Of a stretch of DNA of 21,583 nucleotides, positions 1 to 7,107 are shown in pieces. This DNA comes from JBBDSH01 sp040905045 (lineage in GTDB: Bacteria; Pseudomonadota; Gammaproteobacteria; Eutrophobiales; Eutrophobiaceae), in the NCBI GenBank assembly GCA_040905045.1, contig JBBDSH010000080.1:1-21583 (forward strand). The letters run 5' to 3'. Made by a program: the position numbers and the translations under genes. The notes beneath the pieces were generated by a model. It did not search any database. It saw only the letters and a program-made list of their open reading frames with translations, and was not told where the DNA came from. Position 1 is the stretch's first letter; the number at the start of each line of letters is the position of its first letter.

Positions 1-644
1 TCGTCGTCCTCGGAATCATCGTCGCGGGCGGAGATATTGTTGTTATTGGTAGCGTGCGAGATGCCGCTGTCCGGGTATTCTTCCTGATCGGTAAAGCCGA
101 CGATGATGTCGGACAGCTTCAGTTCCTCCCGTTGCACGGCGGCATAGGTATCGATCAGGATCTGGATGGTACCCGGATACAGGGACAGGGCGCTGAGAAC
201 CTGGCTGATGCCTTCCTCAATGCGTTTGGCGATGCGGATTTCGCCTTCCCGGGTCAGCAGATCGACGGTGCCCATCTCGCGCATGTACATGCGCACGGGA
301 TCCGTGGTTCGGCCGAATTCGCTTTCGACACTGATCAGGGCCGCGGCGGCCGCCTCGTCATCGGTATTGTCATCATTGCTGGACATGAGCAGGCCGAGAT
401 CCGGCGGGGATTCGTGGACCTCGATTCCCATGTCATTGATCATATTGATAATATCCTCGATCTGTTCCGGATCGACGATATCGTCGGGCAGATGCTCGTT
501 CACCTCGTGATAGGTAAGAAATCCCTGCTCTTTGCCCTTGGCGATCAGGACTTTCAGCTGCGATTCCTCATCGTGCTCGGCGGTCTCAAGATGTTCTTCT
601 TCAAGTTGTTCCATATCGGGTGAGTCTCTCAGTACGCTTGACAT
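1..644 (-). CDS. rpoD: RNA polymerase primary sigma factor RpoD (sigma-70), N-terminal part, cut by window edge
   Basis: The minus strand is open from an ATG at 644 to the left edge, giving the first 214 residues; the rest lies outside the window. The translation has the acidic/helical region 1.1 at the N-terminus, including the stretch LKVLIAKGKEQGFLTYHEVN. It is followed by the region 1.2 signature TDPVRMYMREMGTVDLLTRE, then by the start of the acidic non-conserved region, ending in a run rich in Asn, Asp and Glu. This is the housekeeping sigma factor that directs RNA polymerase to -35/-10 promoters. The start is supported by AGGA six bases upstream of the ATG; a second in-frame ATG at 614 is possible. 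It is the last gene of the rpsU-yqeY-dnaG-rpoD set, 90 bp after dnaG. Identity is very secure from motif and context. Confidence 0.96.
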   Translation of the reverse strand, partial: MSSVLRDSPDMEQLEEEHLETAEHDEESQLKVLIAKGKEQGFLTYHEVNEHLPDDIVDPEQIEDIINMINDMGIEVHESPPDLGLLMSSNDDNTDDEAAAAALISVESEFGRTTDPVRMYMREMGTVDLLTREGEIRIAKRIEEGISQVLSALSLYPGTIQILIDTYAAVQREELKLSDIIVGFTDQEEYPDSGISHATNNNNISARDDDSEDD

Positions 645-698
645 AGGGGTTCCTAAGTCTTTGATTTCATGTTGATAACAGGCGCAGGATAATCCACT

Positions 699-727
699 AT
701 TATAGCCTATTGCCCTGCAACATTCCA
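699..727 (-). promoter_or_regulatory. Candidate internal sigma-70 promoter for rpoD
   Basis: On the minus strand between dnaG and rpoD there is a perfect -10 box TATAAT (699-704) preceded by a 17-bp spacer and a weak -35 box TGGAAT (722-727). It is 55 bp upstream of the rpoD ATG. In E. coli rpoD also has its own promoters inside the operon, so extra initiation here is plausible. The call rests only on sequence match; the -35 is poor. Confidence 0.4.
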
Positions 728-734
728 GGTGGAA

Positions 735-2510
735 TCACTTCTCCGGAGTCAGGTTTTGACGGCTGGTGAGCGCCCGAAGTTCAGCCCGGGTCTCCTCTGT
801 CAACTCGCTCATTCTGGTAACTGTAGTCAATTTTTTCAGCAGATGTTTACGTTTTTGCGTTTGCATCCTGTCCAGGGCGTCCAGAACCTCGCTGTCCAGA
901 TCGTCCAGTTCCGACAGAACCTCCTCGCTGGTGGTGGCCAGTTCAATCAGGCGGGTTTCGTATTTCGTGCCGCGCCAGTTCTCGATAATCCCGGCGAAGC
1001 GTATATGGGGCCGGGCGTGGATGAATTCAACCAGTTCCTTGAGGAACGGCGCCCCGGGCATGGGCATATCGTCCAGGACATCCGGTTCATCGATGCGCAT
1101 GGCCAGTTCCGGCTGGTACAGGATGCGGGCGATGATGCGGCCTACCAGGGTCGTCTCGCCGCGGCCGGGGGCGCGCCGCGGCCGGGGGCCGGGCGATGCC
1201 GCGCGCCGTGGCCGTGTCTCGCCCTTGAGCAGGGGCTCGATGTCTTCGACGGGAGTGTGCGCGATACCGGCGATATCTCTCAGTATCATCTGCCGCAACG
1301 CCCCGCCGGGCAGTTTCGACAAATAGGGTACGGCCTGATCCAGCAGCCGGGAACGCCCTTCCCGGCTGGACAGGTCGTTGTTTTCCTTGAGGGTGTTGAT
1401 GAGGTAATCGGACAGGGGCATGGCAATGGCCGGATCCTCCAGCACCGCGCGGCCGCGGCTGCGGATATAGCTGTCCGGATCCTCGCCCTCGGGCATGAAC
1501 AGGAAAAACGCCTGGCGGCCTTCCTTTAACGCCGGCAGGGTTTCCACCATGGCGCGCCAGGCGGCCTTGCTGCCGGCTTCGTCGCCGTCAAAACAGAAGA
1601 CAATGCGGCTGGTATTGCGGAACAGCTTTTCGATGTGGTCCTTGGTGGCTGCCGTCCCCAATGTGGCCGCGGCGTTATGGACGCCGTACTGGGCCAGGGC
1701 CAGGACATCCATGTAGCCCTCGACCACATACAACCGCTCGATTTCCTTTTGCCGTTTACGGGCCTGGTACAGGCCGTACAATTCCCGGCCCTTGTGGAAG
1801 ATGGGCGTTTCCGGGGAATTGAGATATTTGGGTTCGCCGTCATCAATGATGCGGCCGCCGAAACCGATGGCGCGGCCGCGCTGATCGCGGATGGGAAACA
1901 TGACGCGGTCGCGGAAGCGGTCGTAATAACCGCCGTTGTCCCGTTCGATGGTCATGCCGATGCGGGCCAGTCGCTGCTGCGCCTGTTCGGAACCGCCCAG
2001 GTGTTTGAGCAGATTATCCCAGCCGGCCGGAGCAAAACCGATTTCGAACTCGGCGGCGATCTCGCCGCTGATGTCGCGTTTTTTCAGATAGTCCACGGCC
2101 CGCTTCGCCTGAGGGTGTTCGCGCAGCTGACGGCGGTAAAACGCCACCACCAGTTCCATGAGTTCATAGAGTTCGGTCAGGCTGTCGCTTTTCGCTGCCT
2201 TGCCGCCGCCTTCACGGGGTATTTCCAGGCCGGCGCGGGAGGCCAGTTCCTCCACCGCTTCCACGAAGCCGATATTGTTATATTCCATGAGGAAGCCGAT
2301 GGCCGAGCCGTTGGCGCCGCAGCCGAAGCAGTGATAGAACTGCTTGTCCTGGCTAACGGTGAAGGACGGCGTTTTTTCTTCATGAAAGGGGCAACGGGCC
2401 TGATGGTTCTTGCCGGCCTTGCGCAGGGGCACGTAGCCGTCGATAACATCGACGATGTCGGTGCGGGCCAGCAGGTCGTCGATGAATGGTTGCGGGATTC
2501 TTCCGGACAT
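735..2510 (-). CDS. dnaG: DNA primase DnaG
   Basis: 591 residues, normal DnaG length. DnaG synthesises RNA primers for lagging-strand replication together with the replicative helicase DnaB. The N-terminal CHC2 zinc-binding domain shows C40-P-F-H43 and C61-F-G-C64. The TOPRIM catalytic core carries EGYMD with E264 and the metal-binding FDGDEAG with D308 and D310, one residue offset from E. coli E265/D309/D311. The RNA-polymerase-like central domain includes the FRDRVMFPI and GFGGR stretches. The C-terminal part (about 455-591) is the less conserved helicase-binding domain. It lies between the yqeY-like gene and rpoD, as expected for the macromolecular-synthesis operon. Ribosome-binding sequence upstream of the ATG is weak, which may keep primase level low. 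Confidence 0.97.
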   Translation of the reverse strand: MSGRIPQPFIDDLLARTDIVDVIDGYVPLRKAGKNHQARCPFHEEKTPSFTVSQDKQFYHCFGCGANGSAIGFLMEYNNIGFVEAVEELASRAGLEIPREGGGKAAKSDSLTELYELMELVVAFYRRQLREHPQAKRAVDYLKKRDISGEIAAEFEIGFAPAGWDNLLKHLGGSEQAQQRLARIGMTIERDNGGYYDRFRDRVMFPIRDQRGRAIGFGGRIIDDGEPKYLNSPETPIFHKGRELYGLYQARKRQKEIERLYVVEGYMDVLALAQYGVHNAAATLGTAATKDHIEKLFRNTSRIVFCFDGDEAGSKAAWRAMVETLPALKEGRQAFFLFMPEGEDPDSYIRSRGRAVLEDPAIAMPLSDYLINTLKENNDLSSREGRSRLLDQAVPYLSKLPGGALRQMILRDIAGIAHTPVEDIEPLLKGETRPRRAASPGPRPRRAPGRGETTLVGRIIARILYQPELAMRIDEPDVLDDMPMPGAPFLKELVEFIHARPHIRFAGIIENWRGTKYETRLIELATTSEEVLSELDDLDSEVLDALDRMQTQKRKHLLKKLTTVTRMSELTEETRAELRALTSRQNLTPEK

Positions 2511-2596
2511 AGGTCAGGAAAGTATAGTCACGGAAGCGCCATGCAGCACGGAATATTCCGAGTCTTTTAAAACAGAGGTTTTATAGAAAGTAAGTG

Positions 2597-3046
2597 TTAA
2601 CTAAGGTGTGACTTGACCCGGCTGCTGACCTGTCCCATATCGGCGCGGCCCTGGACTTTGGGCTTGAGCAGCCCCATGACCTTGCCCATGTCCTGCATGC
2701 CGGCGGCACCGGATTCGGCGATGGCCATTGTCACCAGTTCCTCCAGTTCCTTGTCATCCAATGCTTTGGGCAGATAGCTCTGTACCACGCCCAGTTCGAA
2801 GGTTTCCTTTTCCACCAGATCGTCACGCCCCGCCCCCTGGTACTGTTCGATGGAGTCCCGGTGCTGCTTGGCCATTTTGTCCAGCACCGCCAGGACAGCC
2901 GTATCATCCAGTTCCGTACGCTCGTCCACTTCCTTTTGCTTGATGGCGGCATTGATCATGCGCAGCACGCCCAGGCGGTCCCTGGCCTTATTGCGCATGG
3001 CTGCCTTGACGTCGTCGTTGATCTGCTGTTTCAGGGGAGAGGGCAC
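2597..3046 (-). CDS. GatB/YqeY domain-containing protein
   Basis: 149 residues from a GTG start (3046). The protein matches the stand-alone YqeY family: an N-terminal helical bundle with the pattern KAAMRNKARDRLGVLRMI, the central VEKETFELGVVQSYLPKAL region, and the C-terminal DMGKVMGLLKPKVQGRADMG motif. The domain is related to the tRNA-binding tail of GatB, the amidotransferase subunit that makes Gln-tRNA or Asn-tRNA, but the free-standing protein's exact role is not settled. It sits between rpsU and dnaG, an arrangement also known in Pseudomonas. Spacing is 25 bp after rpsU and 86 bp before dnaG, so it is probably co-transcribed. No clear Shine-Dalgarno precedes the GTG. Confidence 0.92.
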   Translation of the reverse strand: MPSPLKQQINDDVKAAMRNKARDRLGVLRMINAAIKQKEVDERTELDDTAVLAVLDKMAKQHRDSIEQYQGAGRDDLVEKETFELGVVQSYLPKALDDKELEELVTMAIAESGAAGMQDMGKVMGLLKPKVQGRADMGQVSSRVKSHLS

Positions 3047-3071
3047 GGTTCGGACCCGCGTGGCCGGGGGC

Positions 3072-3287
3072 CTAGTGCGGTCGTTGCTGCCGTAACTGGC
3101 CGCGATTCATGCGTTTCTGGTTGCGCTTGACCGCGGCCGCGGCCTTGCGCTTTCTTACCTGTGTGGGCTTTTCATAGAATTCCCGCCGGTGCACTTCGGC
3201 GAGGATGCCCGCTTTTTCGCAGGACCGCTTGAAGCGGCGCAGGGCGATATCGAACGGTTCGTTGTCACGTACTTTTACAGATGGCAT
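3072..3287 (-). CDS. rpsU: Small ribosomal subunit protein bS21
   Basis: 71 residues when started at the ATG at 3287, the same length as E. coli S21. The protein begins MPSVKVRDNEPFDIALRRFK and continues with CEKAGILAEVHRREFYEKPT and a very basic C-terminal tail. bS21 binds the 30S platform near the anti-Shine-Dalgarno end of 16S rRNA and is needed for initiation on natural mRNAs. An in-frame ATG four codons earlier (3299) is possible, but the AAGGA there abuts that ATG and the family begins at MPxxKV, so 3287 was chosen. It is the first gene of the rpsU-yqeY-dnaG-rpoD unit and is divergent from tsaD. Confidence 0.96.
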   Translation of the reverse strand: MPSVKVRDNEPFDIALRRFKRSCEKAGILAEVHRREFYEKPTQVRKRKAAAAVKRNQKRMNRGQLRQQRPH

Positions 3288-3330
3288 AGAATCACGCATT
3301 CCTTACTGATAGTTGGGTGAAAGGTCGCTG

Positions 3331-3358
3331 ATTTTAGTGGGAAATGAGTGAATTGCAA
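3331..3358 (-). promoter_or_regulatory. Candidate sigma-70 promoter of the rpsU-dnaG-rpoD unit
   Basis: Reading the minus strand upstream of rpsU there is a -35 box TTGCAA (3353-3358), a 16-bp spacer and a -10 box TAAAAT (3331-3336). The distance from the -10 box to the bS21 ATG is about 43 bp. It lies in the 100-bp divergent region shared with tsaD. Assigned from consensus match only. Confidence 0.5.
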
Positions 3359-3387
3359 GGCAAAATCACGAGTTGGATTAAAGTTGA

Positions 3388-4404
3388 GTGATTGTCTTGC
3401 GAGTACTGGGTATTGAAACCTCTTGTGACGAAACCGGCCTGGCCGTTTACGACACGGACCGCGGCCTGCTGGCCCACGCGCTGCACAGCCAGGTGGATCT
3501 GCACAGCACCTATGGTGGCGTGGTGCCCGAACTGGCCTCGCGGGATCACGTCCGGCGCATCCTGCCGCTGATCCAGCGGGTTCTGGATGAGTCCGGTATC
3601 GAGCGTTCCGATCTGGATGGTATCGCCTATACCGCCGGTCCGGGTCTCATCGGCGCCCTGCTGGTGGGTGCGTCCGTGGGCCGCAGTCTGGCCTGGGGCC
3701 TGGGTATTCCCGCCATCGGCGTCCATCATATGGAAGCCCATCTGCTGGCGCCCATGCTGGAAGATGAGGCGCCCGAGTTTCCCTTCCTGGCCCTGCTGGT
3801 CTCCGGCGGCCATACTCAGCTGGTGATGGTGAACGGTTTCGGCGATTACGAATTGCTGGGTGAATCCCTGGACGATGCCGCCGGCGAGGCTTTCGACAAG
3901 ACCGCCAAGCTGCTGGGCCTGGGCTATCCCGGCGGGCCCGCAATATCGGCACTGGCGGAGAAGGGCGTGCCCGGTCGGGTGCATTTTACCCGGCCCATGG
4001 TCGACCGGCCCGGCCTGGATTTCAGTTTCAGCGGCCTGAAAACCGCCGTGGTTCATGCGGTCGGGGAGTCCGGCGGCGACGACCAGTCACGTGCGGATAT
4101 TGCCCGGGGTTTCGTGGACGCGGTCGTGGATACACTGACCATCAAATGCCGGCGGGCCATGGAGGAATACGGTATCCCCACACTTGTCGCCGCCGGCGGG
4201 GTCAGCGCAAACCGGCAGTTACGTCACTCCCTGGAGGCTATGGCCGAGGAGACGGGAGGGAGGGTATTTTATCCGCGCCCGGAATTCTGTACCGACAACG
4301 GCGCCATGATTGCCTACGCGGGGTGGATGCATTTGTGTGCCGGTCACAGTGAACCGCTGGCGTTTGCGGCGTATCCGAGATGGCCATTGGTGAGTGAGGC
4401 GTGA
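3388..4404 (+). CDS. tsaD: tRNA N6-threonylcarbamoyladenosine (t6A37) transferase subunit TsaD
   Basis: 338 residues, the normal size. TsaD, with TsaB and TsaE, transfers the threonylcarbamoyl group from TsaC-made threonylcarbamoyl-AMP to A37 of ANN-decoding tRNAs. The ASKHA-fold signatures are clear: LGIETSCDET near the start, TAGPGLIGALLVG (82-94), the metal-binding H114-M-E-A-H118, LLVSGGHTQL, DFSFSGLKT and CTDNGAMIAYAG near the end. The GTG at 3388 gives three extra residues; a TTG at 3397 would begin MRVLGIETS exactly as in E. coli, so the true start is open. It is divergent from rpsU, as in E. coli. Its TGA stop (4402-4404) falls at the first bases of a heptamer-repeat hairpin shared with plsY. 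Confidence 0.96.
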   Translation: MIVLRVLGIETSCDETGLAVYDTDRGLLAHALHSQVDLHSTYGGVVPELASRDHVRRILPLIQRVLDESGIERSDLDGIAYTAGPGLIGALLVGASVGRSLAWGLGIPAIGVHHMEAHLLAPMLEDEAPEFPFLALLVSGGHTQLVMVNGFGDYELLGESLDDAAGEAFDKTAKLLGLGYPGGPAISALAEKGVPGRVHFTRPMVDRPGLDFSFSGLKTAVVHAVGESGGDDQSRADIARGFVDAVVDTLTIKCRRAMEEYGIPTLVAAGGVSANRQLRHSLEAMAEETGGRVFYPRPEFCTDNGAMIAYAGWMHLCAGHSEPLAFAAYPRWPLVSEA

Positions 4405-4480
4405 GGAGTAAGGGGTGAGGTGTGGATTCACGAAGCCCCGTCACAGCATACTCCTTACTCCTTACTCCTTACTCCTAACT
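4401..4480. repeat. Stop-codon hairpin repeat, copy 1 (between tsaD and plsY)
   Basis: Left arm 4401-4424 is made of GTGAGGAGTAAGG/GGTGAGG units; right arm 4450-4480 is the complementary series of ACTCCTT units, so the transcript can fold on itself. The arms contain the tsaD stop (TGA, 4402-4404) and the plsY stop (TAA, 4455-4457), and the last five codons of plsY (VRSKE) are repeat sequence. It lies between two convergent genes and could act as a two-way terminator. There is no long T-run, so termination is an inference. The same family recurs at 7037-7107, 12264-12348 and 13778-13867. Confidence 0.85.
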
Positions 4481-5054
4481 TCCCTTCCGTTCCGTTCATG
4501 AGATTACGGATATTGTCCCGGTGCCGCCAGAACAGCAGCACGGCCATGAGGCCGAAGGCGTAAATGTAAGCCGGTTCCTCCAGGATCAACCAGACATAAA
4601 GCGGAGACAGGGCGGAGGCCAGCAGTGACGAGAGGGAGGAATAGCGGCTGATGGCGGCGGTCAACAGCCAGGTGCCGCAGAATACCAGTCCGGCCAGCCA
4701 GTGGGTGCCGAACAGGATGCCGACCAGTGTGGCCACGCCCTTGCCGCCGCGAAAACCGAAAAACACCGGATACAGGTGACCGGTGAAGGCCGCCAGTCCC
4801 GTCAGGGCGATGATCGCCGGAGGCAGTCCCAGCAACACGGCCAGCAGCACCGGCAGCAGCCCCTTGAGGACATCGCCGGCCAGGGTCAGGACAGCGGCCT
4901 TTTTGCCGTACAGGCGCAGCATATTGGTGGCGCCGGGGTTGCCGGAGCCTTTGCCGCGCGGATCCTCGAGACCCAGTAAGCGGCTGATCAACAGGGCGCT
5001 GGCAATGGAACCGGACAGGTAACCGAGAATAACGACGGCGATATTGACTGACAT
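4455..5054 (-). CDS. plsY: Acyl-phosphate:glycerol-3-phosphate acyltransferase PlsY
   Basis: 199 residues, an integral membrane protein with several hydrophobic helices. PlsY moves the acyl group from acyl-phosphate (made by PlsX) to the sn-1 position of glycerol-3-phosphate, the first committed step of phospholipid synthesis. The three conserved loops are present: SGNPGATN (37-44), GHLYPVFFGFRGGKGVAT (92-109), and HRDNIRNLMNGTE near the C-terminus. It converges with tsaD and is divergent from folB, as in many gammaproteobacteria. The C-terminal residues VRSKE and the TAA are encoded by the hairpin repeat at 4401-4480, so the native tail has probably been replaced or extended. The ATG at 5054 matches the usual family start. 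Confidence 0.95.
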   Translation of the reverse strand: MSVNIAVVILGYLSGSIASALLISRLLGLEDPRGKGSGNPGATNMLRLYGKKAAVLTLAGDVLKGLLPVLLAVLLGLPPAIIALTGLAAFTGHLYPVFFGFRGGKGVATLVGILFGTHWLAGLVFCGTWLLTAAISRYSSLSSLLASALSPLYVWLILEEPAYIYAFGLMAVLLFWRHRDNIRNLMNGTEGKLGVRSKE

Positions 5055-5098
5055 GGGTGTATTGGACTGTGTCGGCGTTACAAGATCAAGTGGGCCGA

Positions 5099-5128
5099 TT
5101 CAGGATTGTCTGTTTTCGCGGGTATAAT
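5099..5128 (+). promoter_or_regulatory. Possible former folB promoter
   Basis: A consensus -10 box TATAAT (5123-5128) lies 18 bp after a weak -35 box TTCAGG (5099-5104). It points towards folB but is now almost 600 bp away, with the inverted-repeat element 5149-5654 in between. The surroundings are AT-rich compared with the rest of the region. Weak evidence; the -35 is poor. Confidence 0.25.
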
Positions 5129-5148
5129 ATTAATTATCAAGAGGGTAT

Positions 5149-5654
5149 AAGTATCCCGATATTCCTCTGTGGGACACTCTGTGAATACCTCACCGGATCA
5201 TGTCCTACAAATGAATGGATACCGGATGGCGCTGGACAGCGCGCCTCCGGCATGACGGCTCCGGGGTGCGCGGATAGAGCGTTCCCGGCAGGACGCTTCC
5301 GGTTGCCGTCATACCCCCGGCTTACAGCTTGCCGGGGCAGGCTCCGAGCGCAGTATGCGAGAGCCGGTATCCAGCAAGGCGGAAAGCGATGAGTAACGGG
5401 CAACAATTGAAACGCCTGGATGACGGATAACGCAAACAACGCGCCCCGGCTCTCCAACATGCCGGGGCAGGCTTCCGGCATGACGGGGCATGAGGCCGCA
5501 GCGGAAATGTGTAGAAGAGACAGGGATCAAGCCTGCCCCGGCCGAAGAGCCGGGGTCCAGGGCAGGCTCTGTACGCTCGACGGCCACATCTCCCGGATCA
5601 AGTCCGGGACAGGCTATGCGGCCGACGGTCCCACAGAGGAATATCGGGATACTT
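5149..5654. repeat. Non-coding element bounded by perfect 27-bp inverted repeats and filled with REP-like palindromes
   Basis: Positions 5149-5175 and 5628-5654 are exact reverse complements (27 bp, containing CGATATTCCTCTGTGGGAC). The interior has many GC-rich palindromes of the type CCGGATCAAGTCCGG (5593-5607) and GCCTGCCCCGG, typical of dispersed proteobacterial intergenic repeats. The open frames across it are low-complexity, differ on every frame and match no family, so I see no gene. The element fills most of the 669-bp plsY-folB divergent intergenic region. No target-site duplication is visible. It may be a composite of several repeat insertions rather than one mobile unit. Confidence 0.8.
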
Positions 5655-5723
5655 CCGGGTTCATTAATAATGCTGTCTCACGTATTCTGGAACATCGACC
5701 AACATTTTCATTAACCGGACACT

Positions 5724-6080
5724 ATGGACATCGTCTACCTTAATGACCTGCGTATCGACACTGTCGTGGGTATCTATGACTGGGAACGGCGCACCCGGCA
5801 GACGGTCATCTTCGATATCGAGATGGGGACCGATATACGCAAGGCGGCGCAATCCGACGATATTGAACATACCATTGATTACAAGGCCGTGGCGAAGCGG
5901 CTGTTCTCGTTCGTCGGTGAGAGTGAGTTTCAGCTCGTGGAAACACTGGCGGAGAATGTCGCCGCCATTCTCCTGAATGAATTTAAGGTGCCCTGGTGCC
6001 GGGTGCGGCTGAATAAAAAGGGTGCGGTCAGGGGCGTGCGTGATGTGGGCGTCGTCATAGAACGCGGGGAGCGGGTCTGA
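5724..6080 (+). CDS. folB: Dihydroneopterin aldolase FolB
   Basis: 118 residues. FolB cleaves 7,8-dihydroneopterin to 6-hydroxymethyl-7,8-dihydropterin and glycolaldehyde in folate synthesis, and can also epimerise the substrate. The sequence runs parallel to E. coli FolB: MDIVYLNDLRIDTVVGIYDWE at the start, with E21 after the DW pair, FDIEM (30-34), LVETLAENVA around the conserved E73, and the catalytic-lysine loop LNKKGAV with K98 aligned to the catalytic lysine of the family. The C-terminus VGVVIERG is typical. folK follows after a single base, so the two are translated from one message. Upstream lies a long repeat element, so its promoter is uncertain. Confidence 0.95.
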   Translation: MDIVYLNDLRIDTVVGIYDWERRTRQTVIFDIEMGTDIRKAAQSDDIEHTIDYKAVAKRLFSFVGESEFQLVETLAENVAAILLNEFKVPWCRVRLNKKGAVRGVRDVGVVIERGERV

Positions 6081-6081
6081 T

Positions 6082-6576
6082 ATGCCCCGCGTATTCGTCG
6101 GTATCGGCAGCAACATCGATCGGGAAGCTTCCATTCGCATCGGTGTCGGGGTGCTTCGTGACTTGTTCGGGGAGTTGCTCGTCTCCGGGGTTTATGAAAG
6201 TCCCGCTTACGGGTTCGATGGTGATAATTTCTACAACCTGGTTGTGGCCTTTGAAACGGATCTGTCACCCGAGGCACTGACCCGGGAGCTGCACCGCATC
6301 GAGGATCACCTCGGGCGGGACCGAAAGACACCGCGATTTTCGTCCCGCATACTGGATCTGGATCTGTTGCTGTACGGGGATATGATCCGTCACGAAGAAG
6401 GCCTGGATATTCCCCGGGAGGATATTCTCAAGTACGCTTTTGTTCTCCGGCCACTGGCCGAAATCGCCGGTGGCATGAAACACCCGGAAAGCGGGGAAAC
6501 ATTCGAGAGCCTGTGGCAGGCTTTCGAGCGGACCGATCAGGAACTCTGGCCGGTTCAACTTACGTTCGATGACTAA
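6082..6576 (+). CDS. folK: 6-hydroxymethyl-7,8-dihydropterin pyrophosphokinase FolK
   Basis: 164 residues. FolK transfers pyrophosphate from ATP to 6-hydroxymethyl-7,8-dihydropterin, the step after FolB. The N-terminal VFVGIGSNI motif, the substrate-loop region SPAYGFDGDNFYN (40-52), and the HPPK signature GRDRKTPRFSSRILDLDLLL are present, with metal-binding D92 and D94 corresponding to E. coli D95/D97. The late block YAFVLRPLAEIA is also standard. The ATG lies one base after the folB stop, implying translational coupling. The signature reads SSRILDLDL rather than the common GPRTLDLDI, a mild variation that keeps both aspartates. Confidence 0.94.
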   Translation: MPRVFVGIGSNIDREASIRIGVGVLRDLFGELLVSGVYESPAYGFDGDNFYNLVVAFETDLSPEALTRELHRIEDHLGRDRKTPRFSSRILDLDLLLYGDMIRHEEGLDIPREDILKYAFVLRPLAEIAGGMKHPESGETFESLWQAFERTDQELWPVQLTFDD

Positions 6577-6591
6577 TCGGGGGATGCGGCC

Positions 6592-6990
6592 ATGTTAAGG
6601 AATCTGATTATCTGCTTTATTGCCGGCGTGCTTGCGGCGTGCGGCGTTGCGGATACGAAAAAAGTGAATGACCTGAACCTTGTCATTGACGAATACGTTG
6701 CCGCGTTGCGCTGGGCTCGCGTCGACGATGCCGGCCGGTTTCACATGAACCGGGACGGAAGCCGGCCGGAACTTGATACCTCGGCAATGGATCGAATACG
6801 AGTGACCGGCTACAAGATTAAAAAGAAGACCCTAGGAGAAAATCTGGAAGAAGCCGCCGTCACGGCGGAACTGGATTATTACAGCACCGAGCACGGCACA
6901 CTGAAACACATGACACTGGAACAGGACTGGTGGTACAACGAGGAAGCAAAGCGCTGGTACCTGGAGAGCGACTTTCCAACCTTCGAGTAG
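6592..6990 (+). CDS. Small predicted lipoprotein of unknown function
   Basis: 132 residues. The N-terminus MLRNLIICFIAGVLAAC is a lipoprotein signal peptide with lipobox L14-A-A-C17; residue 18 is Gly, not Asp, so outer-membrane sorting is likely. The mature part starts with a helical stretch (about 24-50) and continues with alternating polar/aromatic segments including EQDWWYNEEAKRWYLES near the end. This pattern would fit a small NTF2-like alpha+beta fold, but I do not recognise the family. It begins 15 bp after folK with GGGGG about eight bases ahead of the ATG, so it is likely co-transcribed with folB-folK. No function is assigned. Confidence 0.8.
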   Translation: MLRNLIICFIAGVLAACGVADTKKVNDLNLVIDEYVAALRWARVDDAGRFHMNRDGSRPELDTSAMDRIRVTGYKIKKKTLGENLEEAAVTAELDYYSTEHGTLKHMTLEQDWWYNEEAKRWYLESDFPTFE

Positions 6991-7036
6991 TGCCTGCCTT
7001 AAAAGATTACTTTTGCACCGTTGCCTGATTTTGGAG

Positions 7037-7107
7037 GTGAGGAGTAAGGAGTAAGGAGTGAGGGGTATTTACGGAAGACTTTTCACTCCTTACCCCTTAC
7101 TCCTCAC
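7037..7107. repeat. Stop-codon hairpin repeat, copy 2 (between lipoprotein gene and pteridine reductase)
   Basis: The cleanest copy: arm 7037-7060 and arm 7084-7107 are reverse complements over 24 bp with one mismatch, separated by a 23-nt loop. The right arm supplies the TGA stop (7104-7106) of the pteridine reductase gene. On the left side the lipoprotein stop is 46 bp outside the repeat. It lies between convergent genes, so a two-way terminator role is plausible. Confidence 0.88.

Noticed and set aside
54..623. Long plus-strand frame of 189 codons
   Set aside because: It is the shadow of rpoD, whose minus-strand frame has clear sigma-70 region 1.2 motifs.
729..2570. Plus-strand frames of 266 and 311 codons
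   Set aside because: They lie entirely or almost entirely opposite dnaG, and show no domain of their own.
3334..4056. Minus-strand frame of 240 codons
   Set aside because: It is antisense to tsaD, which has full family motifs; composition is typical of an antisense shadow in GC-rich DNA.
5137..5743. Several frames of 74-114 codons in the plsY-folB region
   Set aside because: They are made of REP-like palindromes and inverted repeats, have no family match, and exist on both strands at once.
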